A stretch of DNA of 64,000 nucleotides from Agarivorans albus (GTDB taxonomy: Bacteria; Pseudomonadota; Gammaproteobacteria; Enterobacterales; Celerinatantimonadaceae): positions 1,420,972 through 1,484,971 of the forward strand of contig NZ_AP023032.1 in assembly GCF_019670105.1 (NCBI RefSeq). The letters run 5' to 3'. Below are positions 17,724 through 26,468 of the stretch, in pieces. Under the pieces are notes generated by a model, which did no database searches, was not told the DNA's origin, and saw only the letters and a list, made by a program, of their open reading frames with translations. Every line of letters begins with the position of its first letter. Within the stretch, counting starts at the first letter, position 1. The translations under genes and the position numbers were made by a program.

Positions 17724-18488
17724 ATGAAAAAAACATTAGTCGCGATGATTGGTGCAATTGCACTAAGTACTACAGCAGTTGAAGCAAAAGACTGGGAAGT
17801 AGTTCGTTTAGCAGTAGATGTGCCTTACGAACCGTTTGAGTACAAAGCTCCTGATGGCTCACTAACCGGTTTTGAGATTGACTTAGGTAACGCGGTTTGT
17901 GAAGAAATGAAAGTTAAGTGTGAGTGGGTAATTCAAGCATGGGATGGCATCATTCCTGGCCTACTAGCACGTAAGTACGATGCGATTTTCTCTTCTATGT
18001 CTATTAACGAAGACCGTGCGAAAAAGGTATTGTTCTCAGAACCTTACTACAACACACCTACCGGTTTCTTTGGCCCTAAAGCAAGCGAAGTTGACCCAGC
18101 TAAACCTGAAACCTTAAAAGGCCTACGTGTTGGTGTTCAGCGCGGTACTATTCAAGATACTTACGCAACAGACAACTACTCAAAAGTAGCTGATATTAAA
18201 CGTTACACTACCGGTGATGACCTAGTGGTTGATCTACATGGTGGCCGTTTAGACGTTGTAGTTATCGACTTCCCTGTAGGCGTTAGCACGATTATTGAAG
18301 TTGAGAAAGGCGCAGACTTTAAAGTGTTAGGCGACAACGTACAGCTAGGTGAAGGTGTAGGTGTTGCTGCACGTAAGCGTGATGGCGAACTAATTGAAAT
18401 GTTCAACAAAGCCTTAGCTACCGTTAAAACTAACGGTGTATACGACAAAATCAACGAAAAATACTTCGATTACAGTATTAAAAAGTAA
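17724..18488 (+). CDS. Periplasmic basic amino-acid binding protein
   Basis: This 254-residue protein has a signal peptide (about 1-21, ending VEA) and a family 3 solute-binding domain. The opening VRLAVDVPYEPFEYKAPDGS and GFEIDLGNAVCEEM are typical of arginine/lysine/ornithine/histidine binders, as is RVGVQRGTIQDTY. It delivers the amino acid to the permease pair. It follows the ATPase by 59 bases and is separated from the first permease gene by a strong hairpin, which would favour higher levels of binding protein. Confidence 0.92.
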   Translation: MKKTLVAMIGAIALSTTAVEAKDWEVVRLAVDVPYEPFEYKAPDGSLTGFEIDLGNAVCEEMKVKCEWVIQAWDGIIPGLLARKYDAIFSSMSINEDRAKKVLFSEPYYNTPTGFFGPKASEVDPAKPETLKGLRVGVQRGTIQDTYATDNYSKVADIKRYTTGDDLVVDLHGGRLDVVVIDFPVGVSTIIEVEKGADFKVLGDNVQLGEGVGVAARKRDGELIEMFNKALATVKTNGVYDKINEKYFDYSIKK

Positions 18489-18502
18489 GCCTTGCACTAC
18501 CA

Positions 18503-18527
18503 TTAACCCGAGCCCAGCTCGGGTTAA
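18503..18527 (+). terminator. Hairpin between binding-protein and permease genes
   Basis: An 11-bp perfect stem (TTAACCCGAGC / GCTCGGGTTAA, loop CCA) is followed by CTTTCT. It resembles the intercistronic hairpins that partly stop transcription or protect the upstream mRNA in binding-protein operons. Confidence 0.7.
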
Positions 18528-18545
18528 CTTTCTAAGAGACTCATT

Positions 18546-19244
18546 ATGTTAGATCTTCATGGTTACGGCCCTTCAATATTTATGGGGGCGATTGTCACTA
18601 TCGAAGTTGCCTTCTTATCATTGGCTGTAGCGCTAATTTTAGGCATGTTGGCAGCGGTGGCGCGTTTATCAAAAAACCGTATTGCTAATGGCGTTGCTGT
18701 GGTTTACACCACCGTTATTCGTGGTGTGCCCGACTTAGTGTTAATGCTGCTTATTTTCTTTGGCGCGCAAATCATGATGAATGTGTTTTCTGATTGGTTA
18801 TACGACAACTTTGACATCGATTATTACATCAATATCAATGAGTTTGTTGCCGGTGTAACCACCATTGGATTTATTTTTGGTGCCTACATGGCGGAAACCT
18901 TTCGCGGTGCTTTTCTCGCAGTAGATAACGGCCAGATTGAAGCCGGCAAAGCTTATGGCATGAGTAGCTTGCAGGTATTTCGTCGTATTACCGTGCCGCA
19001 AATGATGCGTCACGCTATTCCGGGCATTGGAAATAATTGGTTGGTATTAGTGAAAACGACAGCGCTGGTTTCGGTAATTGGTCTAGCGGATATGGTACGC
19101 CTAGCCAAAGAAGCTGCAGGCGCGGTACACGAACCATTTTTGTTCTTTATTCCAGTGGCCTTTGTATACCTTGCACTTACTAGTGTTTCTGAAATTTTCC
19201 TAAAACGATTAGAAATTCGTTTTAGTGCTGGTACGGTGAGGTAA
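18546..19244 (+). CDS. Amino-acid ABC transporter permease (HisQ/ArtQ-type)
   Basis: This 232-residue inner-membrane protein has about five helices and the EAA-type cytoplasmic loop (IEAGKAYGMSSLQVFRRITVPQ) that docks on the ATPase. It also carries RGVPDLVLMLLIFFGAQ, typical of the polar amino-acid permease subfamily. It pairs with the next permease as a heterodimer. The ATG start has AAGAGA upstream. It belongs to the same unit as the ATPase and binding-protein genes. Confidence 0.92.
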   Translation: MLDLHGYGPSIFMGAIVTIEVAFLSLAVALILGMLAAVARLSKNRIANGVAVVYTTVIRGVPDLVLMLLIFFGAQIMMNVFSDWLYDNFDIDYYININEFVAGVTTIGFIFGAYMAETFRGAFLAVDNGQIEAGKAYGMSSLQVFRRITVPQMMRHAIPGIGNNWLVLVKTTALVSVIGLADMVRLAKEAAGAVHEPFLFFIPVAFVYLALTSVSEIFLKRLEIRFSAGTVR

Positions 19245-19254
19245 GCGCTTAATT

Positions 19255-19974
19255 ATGTATGAAACTATCGAGAACTTACTCGCCAATAATGACATTTTTA
19301 CTTTAACCACCGTGTTAGGGTACTGGGACGGTTTAGTGATGACCGTTCAGTTGGTATTTTTGTCGCTAATATTAGGTCTAATTTTGGCAATTCCCCTTGC
19401 CATTATGCGTGCCTCCGACAACTTTTTAATTAGCCGCAGTGTTTGGGTATTTACCTACGTATTCCGTGGTACTCCTTTACTGATTCAGCTTTACATCATC
19501 TACTATGGCGTGACCTATATTGAGGGTATTCAGGATTCAATGTTTTGGCCGATAGTGCGAGAAGCGTTTTACCCTTGTTTATTGGCCTTTGTATTGAACA
19601 CCGCGGCATATACCACCGAGATTTTTCGAGGTGCGATTGTTGCAACGCCACGTGGTGAGATAGAAGCTGCCAAAGCTTACGGTATGTCTAATGGTATGGC
19701 GATGCGCAGGATTATTTTGCCAAGTGCGCTTCGCCGAGCATTGCCCGCTTACAGCAACGAAGTAATTTTTATGTTGCATGCTAGTTCGATTGCGAGTGTG
19801 GTAACTATTATTGACCTTACCGGTGCTGCCCGTGATGTATATGCTAAATACTACGCGCCATTTGAAGCCTTTACTTTTGCAGCGCTTATCTACTTATCGG
19901 TGACCTTTTTGCTGGTATTTGGCTTTAAGCATTGGGAAAAACGCTGGCATCGCCATTTACGGCCGCTAAGTTAA
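19255..19974 (+). CDS. Amino-acid ABC transporter permease (HisM/ArtM-type)
   Basis: This 239-residue membrane protein is the second channel subunit. The RGTPLLIQLYIIYYG and EIEAAKAYGMSNGMAMRRII motifs identify the polar amino-acid permease family and its ATPase-contacting loop. It starts ten bases after the first permease gene and is followed immediately by an intrinsic terminator, so it closes the transporter operon. Confidence 0.92.
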   Translation: MYETIENLLANNDIFTLTTVLGYWDGLVMTVQLVFLSLILGLILAIPLAIMRASDNFLISRSVWVFTYVFRGTPLLIQLYIIYYGVTYIEGIQDSMFWPIVREAFYPCLLAFVLNTAAYTTEIFRGAIVATPRGEIEAAKAYGMSNGMAMRRIILPSALRRALPAYSNEVIFMLHASSIASVVTIIDLTGAARDVYAKYYAPFEAFTFAALIYLSVTFLLVFGFKHWEKRWHRHLRPLS

Positions 19975-19981
19975 GTTTTAC

Positions 19982-20004
19982 AAAGGGGCCTAGGCCCCTT
20001 TTTT
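19982..20004 (+). terminator. Intrinsic terminator after the ABC transporter operon
   Basis: A 9-bp stem (AAAGGGGCC / GGCCCCTTT) with a TA loop is followed by T residues. It separates the transporter genes from the IadA-like gene, which would need read-through or its own promoter. Confidence 0.9.
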
Positions 20005-20026
20005 GTTTGGGATTAAGAAGATAGCT

Positions 20027-21169
20027 ATGCTCACTTTACTTAAAAATGCACAGGTGTACGCGCCAGAAGCTCTAGGCTTAATGGATGTTTTGTTGGCGAA
20101 TGGTAGTATTTTGCAGCTTGCACCGAATATTGAGCTTAAGGCCAGCCATGGCTTAGTAGACAGTATTGATTTATCAGGCAGTATCCTGGCCCCTGGTTTT
20201 GTGGATGCCTTAGTCCATTTTACCGGAGGCGGTGGTGAAGGGGGCTTTGCTTATCGTACTGCAGAGCTTAGTTTTGAAGATGCCGCACCCACTGGTGTTA
20301 CTACTTTAGTAGGCGCATTAGGTACCGATAGTGTTACTCGCACTCCAGCGCAAGTATTAGGTAAAGCACGAGAATTAAGTGCCATGGGCTTAAGCTGCTA
20401 TTGCTACACCGGATCCTATCATCTGCCGGTTAAAACCATCACCGGAAGCATCGAGCAAGACATTGTATTAATTCCAGAGATGATAGGTGTAGGTGAGCTA
20501 GCCATTGCTGATCATCGAGCCAGTCAGGCCTCGGTACAAGCTTTTACCGCAGTGGCCGCCGAGGCGCGCGTAGCGGGTTTATTGGCAGGTAAAAAAGGTA
20601 TTAGCTTTTTCCACGTTGGCGATGGAAAAGGAAAACTAAATCTACTGCGAGAGATTGTTAAGCAATCTGATTTATCAATCACCCAGCTCTATCCAACCCA
20701 TTGTAATCGTAATCAGGCCTTGTTTAACGATGCCCTAGCGTTTTTGAGTGAGGGCGGTGTTATCGATTTCACCACTAGCACTATTCCGCAGTTTATCGAA
20801 GAAGGCGAGGTAAGCTGCCCTAAAGCGCTTAAAACCATTGTTGATAAGGGCTTAGATTGGCAACGAGTGAGCTTTAGCTCAGATGCTAACGCTAGTTTAC
20901 CGCTGTTTGATGATGCTGGTGAGTTAGTGGGGATGCAAGCGGGAAAACTAGAGAGTTTATATCTGGCTGCTAAAGAAGCTGTTCAGTCTTATCAAGTGCC
21001 TTTAGATATTGCGCTGTCGGTGATTAGTCGTAACCCCGCTAAGATTTTGGGCTTAAAAAATAAAGGTCAATTAGCAGTAGGCTTTGACGCCGATTTAGTA
21101 GTTCTTGACCAGCAATCTTTAGCGATCAAGCAAGTGTTTGCCAAAGGCCAAAGTATTTGGGCTGAGTAG
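20027..21169 (+). CDS. iadA: IadA-like isoaspartyl dipeptidase (amidohydrolase) with an altered metal site
   Basis: This 380-residue protein resembles beta-aspartyl dipeptidase IadA, which cleaves isoaspartyl dipeptides from damaged proteins. The family landmarks GGGGEGG, LGTDS, TGSYHLPVKTITGS, ADHRAS, FFHVGD, PTHCNRN and FSSDAN are present. The metal-binding HxH of the family (PGFIDQHVH in E. coli) reads PGFVDALVH here, so the first His is Leu. A Glu replaces the carboxylated Lys (GVGELAIADHR), which I believe also occurs in active relatives. Activity is therefore uncertain. ATG 20027 gives the family N-terminus. It lies just after the amino-acid transporter operon. Confidence 0.82.
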   Translation: MLTLLKNAQVYAPEALGLMDVLLANGSILQLAPNIELKASHGLVDSIDLSGSILAPGFVDALVHFTGGGGEGGFAYRTAELSFEDAAPTGVTTLVGALGTDSVTRTPAQVLGKARELSAMGLSCYCYTGSYHLPVKTITGSIEQDIVLIPEMIGVGELAIADHRASQASVQAFTAVAAEARVAGLLAGKKGISFFHVGDGKGKLNLLREIVKQSDLSITQLYPTHCNRNQALFNDALAFLSEGGVIDFTTSTIPQFIEEGEVSCPKALKTIVDKGLDWQRVSFSSDANASLPLFDDAGELVGMQAGKLESLYLAAKEAVQSYQVPLDIALSVISRNPAKILGLKNKGQLAVGFDADLVVLDQQSLAIKQVFAKGQSIWAE

Positions 21170-21260
21170 AATTTGCTAGAGCCGCTGGCTGAGGGCTGCT
21201 CGTTTTTAGACCTTGGCTAAGGCATAATAGCGGCACTTGGTTTTTACTAGAAGTAGCCCT

Positions 21261-22496
21261 ATGAGCTTTAAAGGATTTACAACACAGCTGGTTCACTGCG
21301 ACCGTTTAGCTGGCGTAGAGGAAGGCGCTGTTCACGCGCCAATTCATAACTCGGTACCTTATGGATACGCTGCCACTCAAGACTTGGTGGATGTATTTCA
21401 AGGCAAGCAAGTTGGTCATGCCTATGCACGCCAATCAACTCCGACTCTCGATTACTTACAACGCAAAATAGCCATGCTTGATGAGAGTGTTGCCAGCTTA
21501 GTATTTGGTACCGGTATGGCGGCCATTGGTACGGTGTTTTTAACCTTGCTAAAGGCTGGCGACCACATTGTAGCGAGTCGCTTTTTGTTTGGTAACACCA
21601 GCAGCATATTTGGCACGCTAAAAGGTTATGGCATTGAGGTGACCTTAGTGGATGCCACAAGCAGTGACGCAGTAGAGCAGGCTTGCCAAGCCAACACCAA
21701 AATGGTGTTTATTGAAACCATTGCTAATCCTGCCACCCAGATAGTTGATTTAGCGGGGATTGGAAAGCTATGTGAGCAACGAGGTTTGGTTTACGTAGTG
21801 GATAATACCTTAACCTCTTCTTACCTTTTTCAGCCTAAGTCGGTAGGCGCGAGCTTAATCATTACCTCGTTATCAAAGTATGTTGGCGGCCATGGTAATG
21901 CATTGGGTGGCTCGGTAAGTGATACAGGCTTATTTAATTGGAGTGCTTATCCCAATATTTTTGAAGGTTACCGCAGTGGCGATCCTAAGATGTGGGGCAT
22001 TAACCAAATTAAGAAAAAAGGCCTGCGAGACTTTGGAGGCGCCTTGAGCTCGCAAGCTGCGCATTTACTGTCGGTAGGTGCCGAAACCATGGCCCTGCGT
22101 ATGGAACGCCAATGTGCGAATGCCTTGGCCTTAGCCAAGATGTTAGATGAGCATCCTAAAGTGGCTAAGGTGTATTACCCTGGCTTGGCTTCTCACCCTC
22201 AGCATCAACGAGCCAGTGACTTGTTTAAGCACTATGGCGCTTTGGTGAGCTTTGATTTAGTTGATGGGATCAACAGCACAGAGTTTTTGGATAAAACCAA
22301 TATCGTAATTAACGCGACCCATTTAGGGGATAACCGAACTTTGGCCTTGCCTGTTGCCCAAACCATTTACTTTGAAATGGGCTTAGAGGCACGCCAAGCC
22401 TCGGGAATTAGTGAAACAATGATCCGCTGCTCAATTGGTATTGAAGACACTGAAGACTTGCTCAATGACTTTGAGCAAGCATTAGCCAGTTCTTAG
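21261..22496 (+). CDS. Trans-sulfuration family PLP-dependent enzyme (Cys/Met metabolism)
   Basis: This 411-residue protein belongs to the Cys/Met metabolism PLP family (cystathionine gamma-synthase, beta- or gamma-lyase, methionine gamma-lyase, sulfhydrylases). The PLP lysine is in SLSKYVGGHGN, and the motifs YARQSTPT, FGTGMAAI and VDNTLTSSYLFQP fit the family. The exact reaction cannot be settled by eye. I start at ATG 21261, as the eight residues before it are not family-like. It follows the IadA-like gene by about 90 bases and ends at a bidirectional terminator. Confidence 0.85.
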   Translation: MSFKGFTTQLVHCDRLAGVEEGAVHAPIHNSVPYGYAATQDLVDVFQGKQVGHAYARQSTPTLDYLQRKIAMLDESVASLVFGTGMAAIGTVFLTLLKAGDHIVASRFLFGNTSSIFGTLKGYGIEVTLVDATSSDAVEQACQANTKMVFIETIANPATQIVDLAGIGKLCEQRGLVYVVDNTLTSSYLFQPKSVGASLIITSLSKYVGGHGNALGGSVSDTGLFNWSAYPNIFEGYRSGDPKMWGINQIKKKGLRDFGGALSSQAAHLLSVGAETMALRMERQCANALALAKMLDEHPKVAKVYYPGLASHPQHQRASDLFKHYGALVSFDLVDGINSTEFLDKTNIVINATHLGDNRTLALPVAQTIYFEMGLEARQASGISETMIRCSIGIEDTEDLLNDFEQALASS

Positions 22497-22518
22497 TAAA
22501 GAAAGCTGATACAAAAAA

Positions 22519-22542
22519 GCCTTGGTCACGCCAAGGCTTTTT
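22519..22542. terminator. Bidirectional intrinsic terminator
   Basis: A 7-bp GC-rich stem (GCCTTGG / CCAAGGC) is flanked by A and T runs, serving the PLP enzyme gene on the plus strand and the FKBP gene on the minus strand. Confidence 0.9.
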
Positions 22543-22568
22543 ACATTTACCTGAAGTATCCGATAAGT

Positions 22569-23048
22569 TTACTTACTATCTATTGATAGCAATTCCACTT
22601 CAAAAATTAAGGTAGAGCCGGCTGGAATTGATGACACACTGCGGTCGCCGTAAGCCAATTGACTTGGAATAAAGAAACGGAATTTCTCGCCCACACTCAT
22701 ATATTGTAAGCCTTCGGTCCAGCCCGCGATAACTTGCCCTAGAGGGAACTGAGCAGGGCGTTGACGTTCTACCGAACTATCAAACACTAAGCCGCTTAAC
22801 AGTGTTCCATGGTAATGAACGGTTACCGTGCTGTTTGCAGAAGGTTTCTCGGCGCCTTCTACAACATCTTCAAGGATTAGGTACTGCAATCCAGATTCTG
22901 TGGTTATCACACCGTCTTTTTTAGCGTTTTCAGCAAGAAAGTCGTGGCCTAACTGGCGGTTTTGTTTAACCGCTTTGGCGTTATTATTGGCGCGGAGAAT
23001 AAATACAATCACAAAAATAGCGAGTAGAGCGAGAACCACAAATTTCAA
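22569..23048 (-). CDS. FKBP-type peptidyl-prolyl isomerase, membrane-anchored
   Basis: This 159-residue protein has an N-terminal hydrophobic helix (about 3-19) that anchors or exports it, a short charged segment and a single FKBP domain (about 50-157). VHYHGTLLSGLVFDSS, VIAGWTEGLQ and PSQLAYG are the FKBP active-site segments. It should catalyse proline isomerisation in the periplasm. The start is TTG 23048 preceded by AAGGA. It resembles the FklB/FkpA group but lacks their dimerisation domain. Confidence 0.9.
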   Translation of the reverse strand: MKFVVLALLAIFVIVFILRANNNAKAVKQNRQLGHDFLAENAKKDGVITTESGLQYLILEDVVEGAEKPSANSTVTVHYHGTLLSGLVFDSSVERQRPAQFPLGQVIAGWTEGLQYMSVGEKFRFFIPSQLAYGDRSVSSIPAGSTLIFEVELLSIDSK

Positions 23049-23154
23049 AGTCGATTCCTTATAGGGTGTTGAGTAAAAGATAAATGTTAATCTAACTTTA
23101 CGAAAGTGCTAGTTAAAAAGCACTGCTTATCTAAGAAAACTCGCCTCAAAAGCG

Positions 23155-24135
23155 CTAGCGGGTCATTTTTTTTACAAATACCACAACAAACAAGGCAATA
23201 ATGAAGCTGCCACTAAAGGCCTCAATGGCTGCGAACATGCGGGAAAGTCCAACCGGGGTAAAGTCGCCATAACCAAGGGTGGTAAAAGTGACCACGCTGT
23301 AATACAAGCATTCAAAAAACGCTACAACGTTTTGCCCAAGGCTTTGATTAACACTGAGAGAAACAATATTTCCGTTGAAATGAATGCCGGTAAACGAATA
23401 AATAATAGCGCAACTCAAAATGATTAATAGAGAGGTGTATACCACGCGGATCGGCAGTTCTCCGTAGCCGCATACCAAATCAACCAGCTTGGATATTCCG
23501 CGCCGATAAGAGAATTTGGGCATTTGATAGCGTCGCATGGTGAGCTCTTTACGCAAAAACACACCTGCAGTAGTAAACAAGCCTTCCGATTCGGCTGTCT
23601 TACGGAGGCCGCGATACACTTCCTCGGCTTGTTGGTAGTAGTCGGCCATGGCTTCTTTATCTTGTTGTTGTTCAGCAGCACTGCCTAATTGTTCTTGAAG
23701 CACTCTTTCTCCAACGCACAGACTATCGCATTTACATTGGTCCATTTTGGCACCAAGCAAATTGGTTTTTGTTAGGTCGGCATGATTTAAGTTGGCTCCT
23801 CGCAAATCGGCTTTCATTAAGCTACCGCTTTGCAGGTTGATATTAAAAAGGTGCGCCCCTCTTAGGTCACTTCGATAGAGGTCGGCGCCAGAAAGGTCGT
23901 AACCTTGCTTGCTGTTGTAGCGAACTAAATCAATACCAGCTAGTTTGGCTTTTTTTAGGCTGATACCTTGAAGCATGCCGCCGCTTTTAGCATGGTTTTC
24001 TAGCTTCTCTTTGATTTCTTCACCGCATTTGTCCTCGTCTGGGTCATGCCAAAAACACAACCCGCTTTCTAAAGCAGGTTCCTTGCATTTGGCTCCAGAA
24101 CTATCTTGGTACAGACATTGACCGCACTTCTCCAT
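23155..24135 (-). CDS. Potassium-type ion channel with cysteine-rich and pentapeptide-repeat N-terminus
   Basis: This 326-residue protein combines three parts. Residues 1-40 hold a Cys/His cluster (CGQC, C, C, H) that may bind zinc. Residues about 60-130 are pentapeptide repeats of the A(D/N)Lxx type (LSGADLYRSDLRGAHLF, LRGANLNHADL). The C-terminal 110 residues are a two-helix ion channel with the K+ selectivity filter TLGYGD. It is therefore probably a tetrameric K+ channel with a cytoplasmic repeat domain. Related fusions are known, but this ligand or partner is unknown. It is a single gene, not obviously in an operon. Confidence 0.85.
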   Translation of the reverse strand: MEKCGQCLYQDSSGAKCKEPALESGLCFWHDPDEDKCGEEIKEKLENHAKSGGMLQGISLKKAKLAGIDLVRYNSKQGYDLSGADLYRSDLRGAHLFNINLQSGSLMKADLRGANLNHADLTKTNLLGAKMDQCKCDSLCVGERVLQEQLGSAAEQQQDKEAMADYYQQAEEVYRGLRKTAESEGLFTTAGVFLRKELTMRRYQMPKFSYRRGISKLVDLVCGYGELPIRVVYTSLLIILSCAIIYSFTGIHFNGNIVSLSVNQSLGQNVVAFFECLYYSVVTFTTLGYGDFTPVGLSRMFAAIEAFSGSFIIALFVVVFVKKMTR

Positions 24136-24270
24136 ATTTGGCTAACGCTCCAGCTATTAATCAACAATTTGATTATTAGCCAGTTTTATTCACTGGCTTT
24201 AAGCTAAGTGTATTTCAAATGGAGGATTTTGCGAGCAGCCTTAAAATGTGGGGCTAACAAGACTTGCTTG

Positions 24271-25926
24271 CTATTTTTTGTTGCCGCTACCGAGTTGCTG
24301 GAACTCACTTTTTAAGGTTGAGTAACGCTCGGCGTGGTTGTCGTTTAATTTAAGACCATCGAGTAACTTAATGGTAATTTTGCAGTCACTTAAAAGCTGC
24401 CCACTGAGCCCTTTTTCCGATTGATTAAGTTGTTTTAGAATGGCTTGGATTTTATTCAAGATTGCACCGGTGTTGCCAGGGGCCACTTGTAACGCCTTGT
24501 CGAAATAGCTCGTCGCCTCGTGAAAGCGATTTTCTTCATAGGCTTCGATGCCCATTTTATTGTATTCACGAAACTGGCCAAGTTTGAGTTCAAAATCTTC
24601 AGCTTTTAATACTTTGTGGGCAGAGGACAAGGACATGGGATCGATGTCATCGCGTTTTTCTAGCTCTTCGGCAAAGGGCATTGCATATTCAAACTCGCCT
24701 ACAGAGTTTAGGGTTAAGAAGGTGTCGGGCAATAGTTCACCACTTACTTTGCTGGGTGCATCTAACAAACCGTCGTGGCTATCAAATAGCAATCGTTTGG
24801 CTTTGTTTAGCTCACCTTTAGTGGCGTGCACGCGAGCTTGGCTTATTCCCTCAAAGGCATCAAAGTTAAAGTCATCGTCTTTGCCTTCTTCTCGCCTAGC
24901 ATGAAATAGCACAGAGTTAACTTCTTGCAGTAAGCGATTTTTTCGATACAAATCATCTTCACTTTGCGCTTCGTCTATTAGGCTGCGTACATAGTTACAC
25001 AGGTGATGAGGGCCACGATGTATAGAACGCCTAGCAAGCTGCAAAATGGTAGAAAAGGTTTCTTTGGCTAGGGTTAAATCGCCAGCTTCCATAGCAAGCT
25101 CGGCTAACAGCTGTTGTCGCTCAATACTATTTACCGCCAACTTAGAGGCTTTAAGTACAGTTTCTAAGGCTTTGTCTAACTCGCCGTCTGCTCGGTAAGC
25201 GCGAGCTAGCCAGTCATAGCCGGTGAGCAGTAATGGGCTTTCTGCAATAGAACGATTAAGTGTTTCAATCGCGCTTTTATTGTCTTTTAGTAACAGGTGA
25301 ACACGACCTAAGGTAGCTTTCGCCCAGGTTTGTTTACGCTCTTCTAGAATGGCTTCTAGTGCTTCTTTAGCTGCCACGTATTCGCCTAAGGCTATTTGCG
25401 CTTCAACGCGTAAGTTACGGCAATAGTTGCTGTAACGGCTTTCGGCTTCAATCTGTTTGTCACACAGTTCAATAACTTGCTGATACTGTTTTTTTGATAA
25501 TGCGTGATAAACCTCGCGTAAACTTTGACGCTTTACATGGGCTCTTGCTAGGCGGTTGTGTAACTGAAACTGAGAAAATGGTTTGGTTATGAACTCGTCT
25601 GGCTCCATTTCTAGAGCACTAAGCACCATACTTTTATTATTGTCACCACTAATAATAAAAAACAGAGCATCAACTTCTAACAACTCGCTAACACGAAGCT
25701 CTTCTAAAAGCTGGCCACCATTCTTGCCAGTGCCAAGGTTATAATCCACTAGAAGGATGTCGAATTTTCGTTTTTTGCACGCCCTTACAGCGGCTTCGCC
25801 AGTGTTTGCAAAATAAACGTCGGTTGCGCCAAAGTTTTGCAACATGGCCTTAAGCATAACCTGAAAGGCTCGCTGGTCATCAACGATGAGTATTTGCTTG
25901 TCGCTGTAATTGTATTGCGTTGCCAT
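24271..25926 (-). CDS. Response regulator with tetratricopeptide repeats
   Basis: This 551-residue protein opens with a receiver domain (about 10-130) with the phospho-acceptor Asp in ILLVDYNLG, the acidic pair in IVDDQ and the Lys in ITKPF. The remaining 420 residues are helical and read as several TPR units (for example LALGEYVAAKEALEAIL, ENRFHEATSYFDKALQVAP). There is no DNA-binding or enzymatic output domain, so it should signal through protein-protein contact. No histidine kinase gene is adjacent. Similar REC-TPR proteins occur in Vibrio and Shewanella. Confidence 0.88.
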   Translation of the reverse strand: MATQYNYSDKQILIVDDQRAFQVMLKAMLQNFGATDVYFANTGEAAVRACKKRKFDILLVDYNLGTGKNGGQLLEELRVSELLEVDALFFIISGDNNKSMVLSALEMEPDEFITKPFSQFQLHNRLARAHVKRQSLREVYHALSKKQYQQVIELCDKQIEAESRYSNYCRNLRVEAQIALGEYVAAKEALEAILEERKQTWAKATLGRVHLLLKDNKSAIETLNRSIAESPLLLTGYDWLARAYRADGELDKALETVLKASKLAVNSIERQQLLAELAMEAGDLTLAKETFSTILQLARRSIHRGPHHLCNYVRSLIDEAQSEDDLYRKNRLLQEVNSVLFHARREEGKDDDFNFDAFEGISQARVHATKGELNKAKRLLFDSHDGLLDAPSKVSGELLPDTFLTLNSVGEFEYAMPFAEELEKRDDIDPMSLSSAHKVLKAEDFELKLGQFREYNKMGIEAYEENRFHEATSYFDKALQVAPGNTGAILNKIQAILKQLNQSEKGLSGQLLSDCKITIKLLDGLKLNDNHAERYSTLKSEFQQLGSGNKK

Positions 25927-26438
25927 TACTGAGTGTTCTAATCCTTTTGGCTTATCCTAGCATAAGTTACCAAGCGATAAAGTAGTGTAAGTATAGACAG
26001 TTAGCGCAGTAGTAGTATCTGCTATTAAACCTTGCAAAAACAGCTAAGCTTGATTTAATATTGAGGTGTTGATGAGTCTTTTGGTCTCATCAGCGCTGAG
26101 TCAAAGCCAAACTTGGAGTGATCCAAGGTCGGAAAGTTACAGGTCTTTAGGGCAACCTTAAGATGGCTGGACCGCCTTAGTTGAGTGGTTAGATTTGCAC
26201 AATGTACATCTTTCTACTTAGTAAGTTAGTCTATTTACCGTTTATTACTTTCCGTATTTGGTTGGAACGCCAAGCTAAAATTAGCTTGGCGTATTTGTTT
26301 CTGCTGCCTTATCTTGTTAAGCATTTGTTTCTAAATGCCGTTGCTCCTAAGACTTTTAAATCTATTGGTTATTGCTCAACTTAATATTTTGTTGCGCACT
26401 AATTGCATACTTAAGGCAAATCTCGGGTATAAAAAAAA
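25927..26438. other. Intergenic stretch without a clear gene, with structured RNA potential
   Basis: No protein gene with a good ribosome site is visible between the REC-TPR gene and tRNA-Tyr. The stretch 26060-26300 has several short complementary arms (for example ACTTGG/CCAAG at about 26112-26130, and AAGGT/ACCTT nearby). It ends in a 12-bp hairpin at 26267-26292 followed by ATTTGTTTCT. A non-coding RNA is possible but not matched to any family I know. Confidence 0.35.
26267..26292 (+). terminator. Candidate terminator hairpin of an unassigned plus-strand transcript
   Basis: ACGCCAAGCTAA pairs with TTAGCTTGGCGT around an AA centre and is followed by a broken T run. No coding gene upstream on the plus strand uses it. 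Confidence 0.45.
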
Positions 26439-26461
26439 GACATCCTAAGATGTCTTTTTTT
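26439..26461 (-). terminator. Intrinsic terminator of tRNA-Tyr
   Basis: The stem GACATC / GATGTC has a four-base loop and lies between long A and T runs, immediately 3' of the tRNA on the minus strand. Confidence 0.88.
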
Positions 26462-26468
26462 ATCAATA

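Noticed and set aside
26080-26190. A cyclic-di-GMP (GEMM-I) riboswitch, suggested by CAAAGCC and GGGCAACC words
   Set aside because: The words occur in the wrong order and spacing for GEMM-I, and no gene follows directly.
26202-26384. A 60-codon plus-strand open frame in the gap before tRNA-Tyr
   Set aside because: No ribosome site was found, and it crosses the strong hairpin at 26267-26292; an RNA element fits better.
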